Below, piece by piece: positions 62,901 through 64,000 of a DNA stretch of 64,000 bases. The notes under the pieces were generated by a model, which saw only the letters and a list, made by a program, of their open reading frames with translations, did no database searches and was not told the origin of the DNA. Numbering within the stretch: the first letter of the stretch is position 1; every line of letters begins with the position of its first letter. Both the position numbers and the translations under genes were made by a program. Source of the DNA: Spirosoma radiotolerans (lineage in GTDB: Bacteria > Bacteroidota > Bacteroidia > Cytophagales > Spirosomataceae); contig NZ_CP010429.1 in NCBI RefSeq assembly GCF_000974425.1, forward strand, positions 682,001 through 746,000, written 5' to 3'.

Positions 62901-64000
62901 GCCCGATGGCACGTTTAGCGGCTTTATAGGTACCTGTGCCGAGGTGCATGTGCAGAAAAGCCTGAACCAGGAATTGGATAGCCGGGTGCAGGAGCGTACG
63001 CATGAACTGACTGTAGCCAATAATAAACTGCTGCAGACCAATAGTGAACTGAGCCGAACGGCCGAAAACTTGCAGGCTGTTCTCGATACATCTCCAGCTG
63101 CCATTGGCCTATTGAAGGCTGTACGGTCAGAGCAGGACGAGGTGACCGATTTTAAACTCGTGGTCTGGAATCAGAAATTTGCTCAAGTCGTGCATGAGCC
63201 GATGAAACGGCTTCCGGGCAAACTGGCCAGTGAACTGGCCGATGGCCTGTGGCATGAAGAAACCCTGGACCAGCTTCGGCAAGTACACGAAAACGGTAAA
63301 GCTACCTATCGGGAATGGCAGGAGCTTGTGGGCGGCCAGGAGCGGTGGATCAGCATGGCCATTGATAGACACGACGATGGGGTGATTCTGACAGGGCTGG
63401 ATATTACCTTGCTGAAACAGGCCGAACAGCAGCAGGATCGCTGGCTTCAGGAACTGGAGCGTTCGCAGCAAACCATGCAGGATCTGGAGCAGATGCGCCG
63501 GTATGTACGGGAGCGGGGCGAGTTTCTGCGAACAACGTCTCACGACCTGCGGGGTAGCTTTGGGGTTATTCAAGGGGCCGCTTCACTGCTGAATTTAATG
63601 GACACCAAAGAAGAACGGGAGCAAATGCTGAGTATGTTGAACCGAAATCTCGGGCAGGTAACTTCGCTGCTGACCCAACTGCTCGATTATTCGCGTCTGG
63701 AGTCGGGGCAGGAGAAGGTTTATAACCAGTTCTTCGACGCATCGACGGTTCTGCACGAACTTAGCCAGAGTATGGAGCCCGTTGCCGGAGAACGGAAGCT
63801 TTGGATTCGCGTCGAGGGGCCCGATACGCTGCCCGTATCGGGCGACCTGGTAAAGGTTCAGCGGATTGCCCAAAATCTGGTGCTGAACGCCCTGAAATAC
63901 ACCCAGAAAGGGGGCGTAACCATCGTCTGGCGTGCCAGCGACGATGGTGGCTGGCAACTCAGTGTGCAGGATACGGGGCCGGGCATGCCCCAACAAACGA
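59968..64000 (+). CDS. CheB-CheR-PAS hybrid sensor histidine kinase (cut by window edge)
   Basis: An open frame of 1344 codons from ATG 59968 to the edge without a stop. CheB methylesterase domain (about 15-200, GASAGGMEAFSELL, VLSGMAHDGTLG), CheR methyltransferase domain (about 225-490, WVPGCSTGQEAYSLAMML, DLVSCRNLLIYVN), a long Glu-rich coiled coil (about 675-755), at least two PAS domains with a PAC motif, then a histidine kinase: H-box HDLRGSFGVIQG near 1190, N-box NLVLNALKYTQKGG near 1303, and G1 DTGPGMP near 1337. It is a single multi-domain signal transducer in a divergent pair with the CheB protein. The rest of the kinase domain and any receiver lie beyond the window. Confidence 0.93.
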   Translation, partial: MMPQHPSSIDLQPGKIPPVPVVAIGASAGGMEAFSELLANLSPTTGLAYVYIQHLSPTYESQLTAILSRVTQMPVQEAEHLLRVEANKVYIIPPNKNMEIIDGVLTLMPRRRKAEPESDSTLELFQHLPIDQFFVSLAERQKEGAIGVVLSGMAHDGTLGLRAIKVAGGITFAQDSTAKYISMPQSAIAEGVVDLVLPPRLIAAELERLSQQPAIFQQTIQAESLPATDDALEEDLRAIIQFLRKAIDVDFSQYKMTTIHRRIIRRMVLYKQETLKDYLHYLRLHPAEPGLLYNDLLINVTSFFRDEETMTFLKTDILPRLIKRKSERSPLRIWVPGCSTGQEAYSLAMMLVELFADEAHSVPVQIFATDLSEMAIGRARQGTYSLSEVANVSPRRLQRFFTKNHTTYQISKTIRDLCVFAPHNIFKDPPFSRIDLVSCRNLLIYVNTILQRKALITFHYALNPDGYLLLGKSETVGSKVSLFTPVEKNHKLFSRKNERSDSITVSEAIVDRPNGSQASPTLTPRTTGATIGRHPSGKSPQAVNDLDKLVDQVLLNHFKPASVLVDQELDIVQFRGETSLYLEHASGRASLNLMKMARPSLAFEIRSSIHKVRRSGQPVHKSGLPITVNGKSHLVSIDVLPVGDGTEERLFLILFQEASLAIPAGSELRDGNHNPLEEELAIVREEMRAIIEEHEIANEELQSANEEIVSSNEELQSINEELETSKEEIESTNEELQTINQELQLRNDQLTEAYMYAEAIFSTIREATLVLDKDLRVKSANQVFYQLYGMKEETTVGRLIYEIGNRQWDIPRLRELLEEVFRQDKFIQGFEMKNVFPDIGEKVMRVHARRVIQQQRQEAILLAIEDITEQRQVQQMMEERQVWLNDIIDSAPTLIWLAGTDSRYTFFNKAWLNYTGHTVSQDTGQGWVKDIHPEDRAEYVALYKISFIAREPYQAEYRLKRSDGEYRWMMENAQPTFGPDGTFSGFIGTCAEVHVQKSLNQELDSRVQERTHELTVANNKLLQTNSELSRTAENLQAVLDTSPAAIGLLKAVRSEQDEVTDFKLVVWNQKFAQVVHEPMKRLPGKLASELADGLWHEETLDQLRQVHENGKATYREWQELVGGQERWISMAIDRHDDGVILTGLDITLLKQAEQQQDRWLQELERSQQTMQDLEQMRRYVRERGEFLRTTSHDLRGSFGVIQGAASLLNLMDTKEEREQMLSMLNRNLGQVTSLLTQLLDYSRLESGQEKVYNQFFDASTVLHELSQSMEPVAGERKLWIRVEGPDTLPVSGDLVKVQRIAQNLVLNALKYTQKGGVTIVWRASDDGGWQLSVQDTGPGMPQQT

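Noticed and set aside
61603..63996. Series of minus-strand open frames across the right end
   Set aside because: They are shadows of the large CheB-CheR-kinase frame on the plus strand, which has continuous family motifs and no stop.
1..64000. tRNA, rRNA, CRISPR arrays, transposases
   Set aside because: Looked for cloverleaf-like GTTCGAATC motifs, regular repeat/spacer arrays and transposase signatures by eye; none found.

Overview
The window comes from a member of the Bacteroidota, most likely a Cytophagales genome close to Spirosoma (inference). The evidence is three SusC/SusD nutrient-uptake pairs, a type IX secretion C-terminal sorting domain, SPII lipoprotein signals without strong Shine-Dalgarno sequences, and promoter elements of the Bacteroidota form TAnnTTTG. 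No tRNA, rRNA, CRISPR array, transposase or phage structural gene was seen.

Layout. 1-2.2 kb: edge of a probable AraC-type regulator, a metallo-beta-lactamase-fold hydrolase and a patatin lipase. 2.9-16.3 kb: two SusC/SusD pairs; the second continues as a tight operon with two lipoproteins and a secreted M43 metalloprotease. 16.4-20 kb: an AT-richer segment with a large modular protein ending in a papain-like domain, followed 7 bp later by a small four-helix membrane protein; this is a candidate toxin/immunity pair. 20.5-24.9 kb: third SusC/SusD pair. 25-36.5 kb: OmpA-like protein, endonuclease III paralogue, NagZ/beta-lactamase fusion coupled to a DinB protein, beta-barrel protein, ECF sigma factor with a likely anti-sigma protein, small secreted basic proteins, an AsmA-like protein and a pentapeptide-like beta-helix protein. 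36.6-39.2 kb: a mobile-looking module (PD-(D/E)XK exonuclease, two unknown proteins, divergent HTH regulator) with two matching operator-like palindromes. 39.9-41.9 kb: GHMP kinase resembling glucuronokinase plus a UTP-sugar-1-phosphate uridylyltransferase. 41.9-50.2 kb: SGNH esterase, sulfatase, AspRS and a secreted M20 amidohydrolase. 50.4-58.6 kb: glycan cluster (two GT9, GT2, two GT4, NodU/CmcH carbamoyltransferase, heptose-bisphosphate-type phosphatase). 58.8 kb to the right edge: a CheB-type methylesterase divergent from a very large CheB-CheR-PAS-histidine kinase that runs off the window.

Most genes serve the cell envelope: uptake, degradation and remodelling of polymers, glycan assembly and signalling. 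The intergenic DNA is rich in inverted repeats. Four elements share a GGTCCG core. Three others have unrelated sequences but the same layout and sit a few bases from the start codons of nth-like, galU-like and aspS genes.
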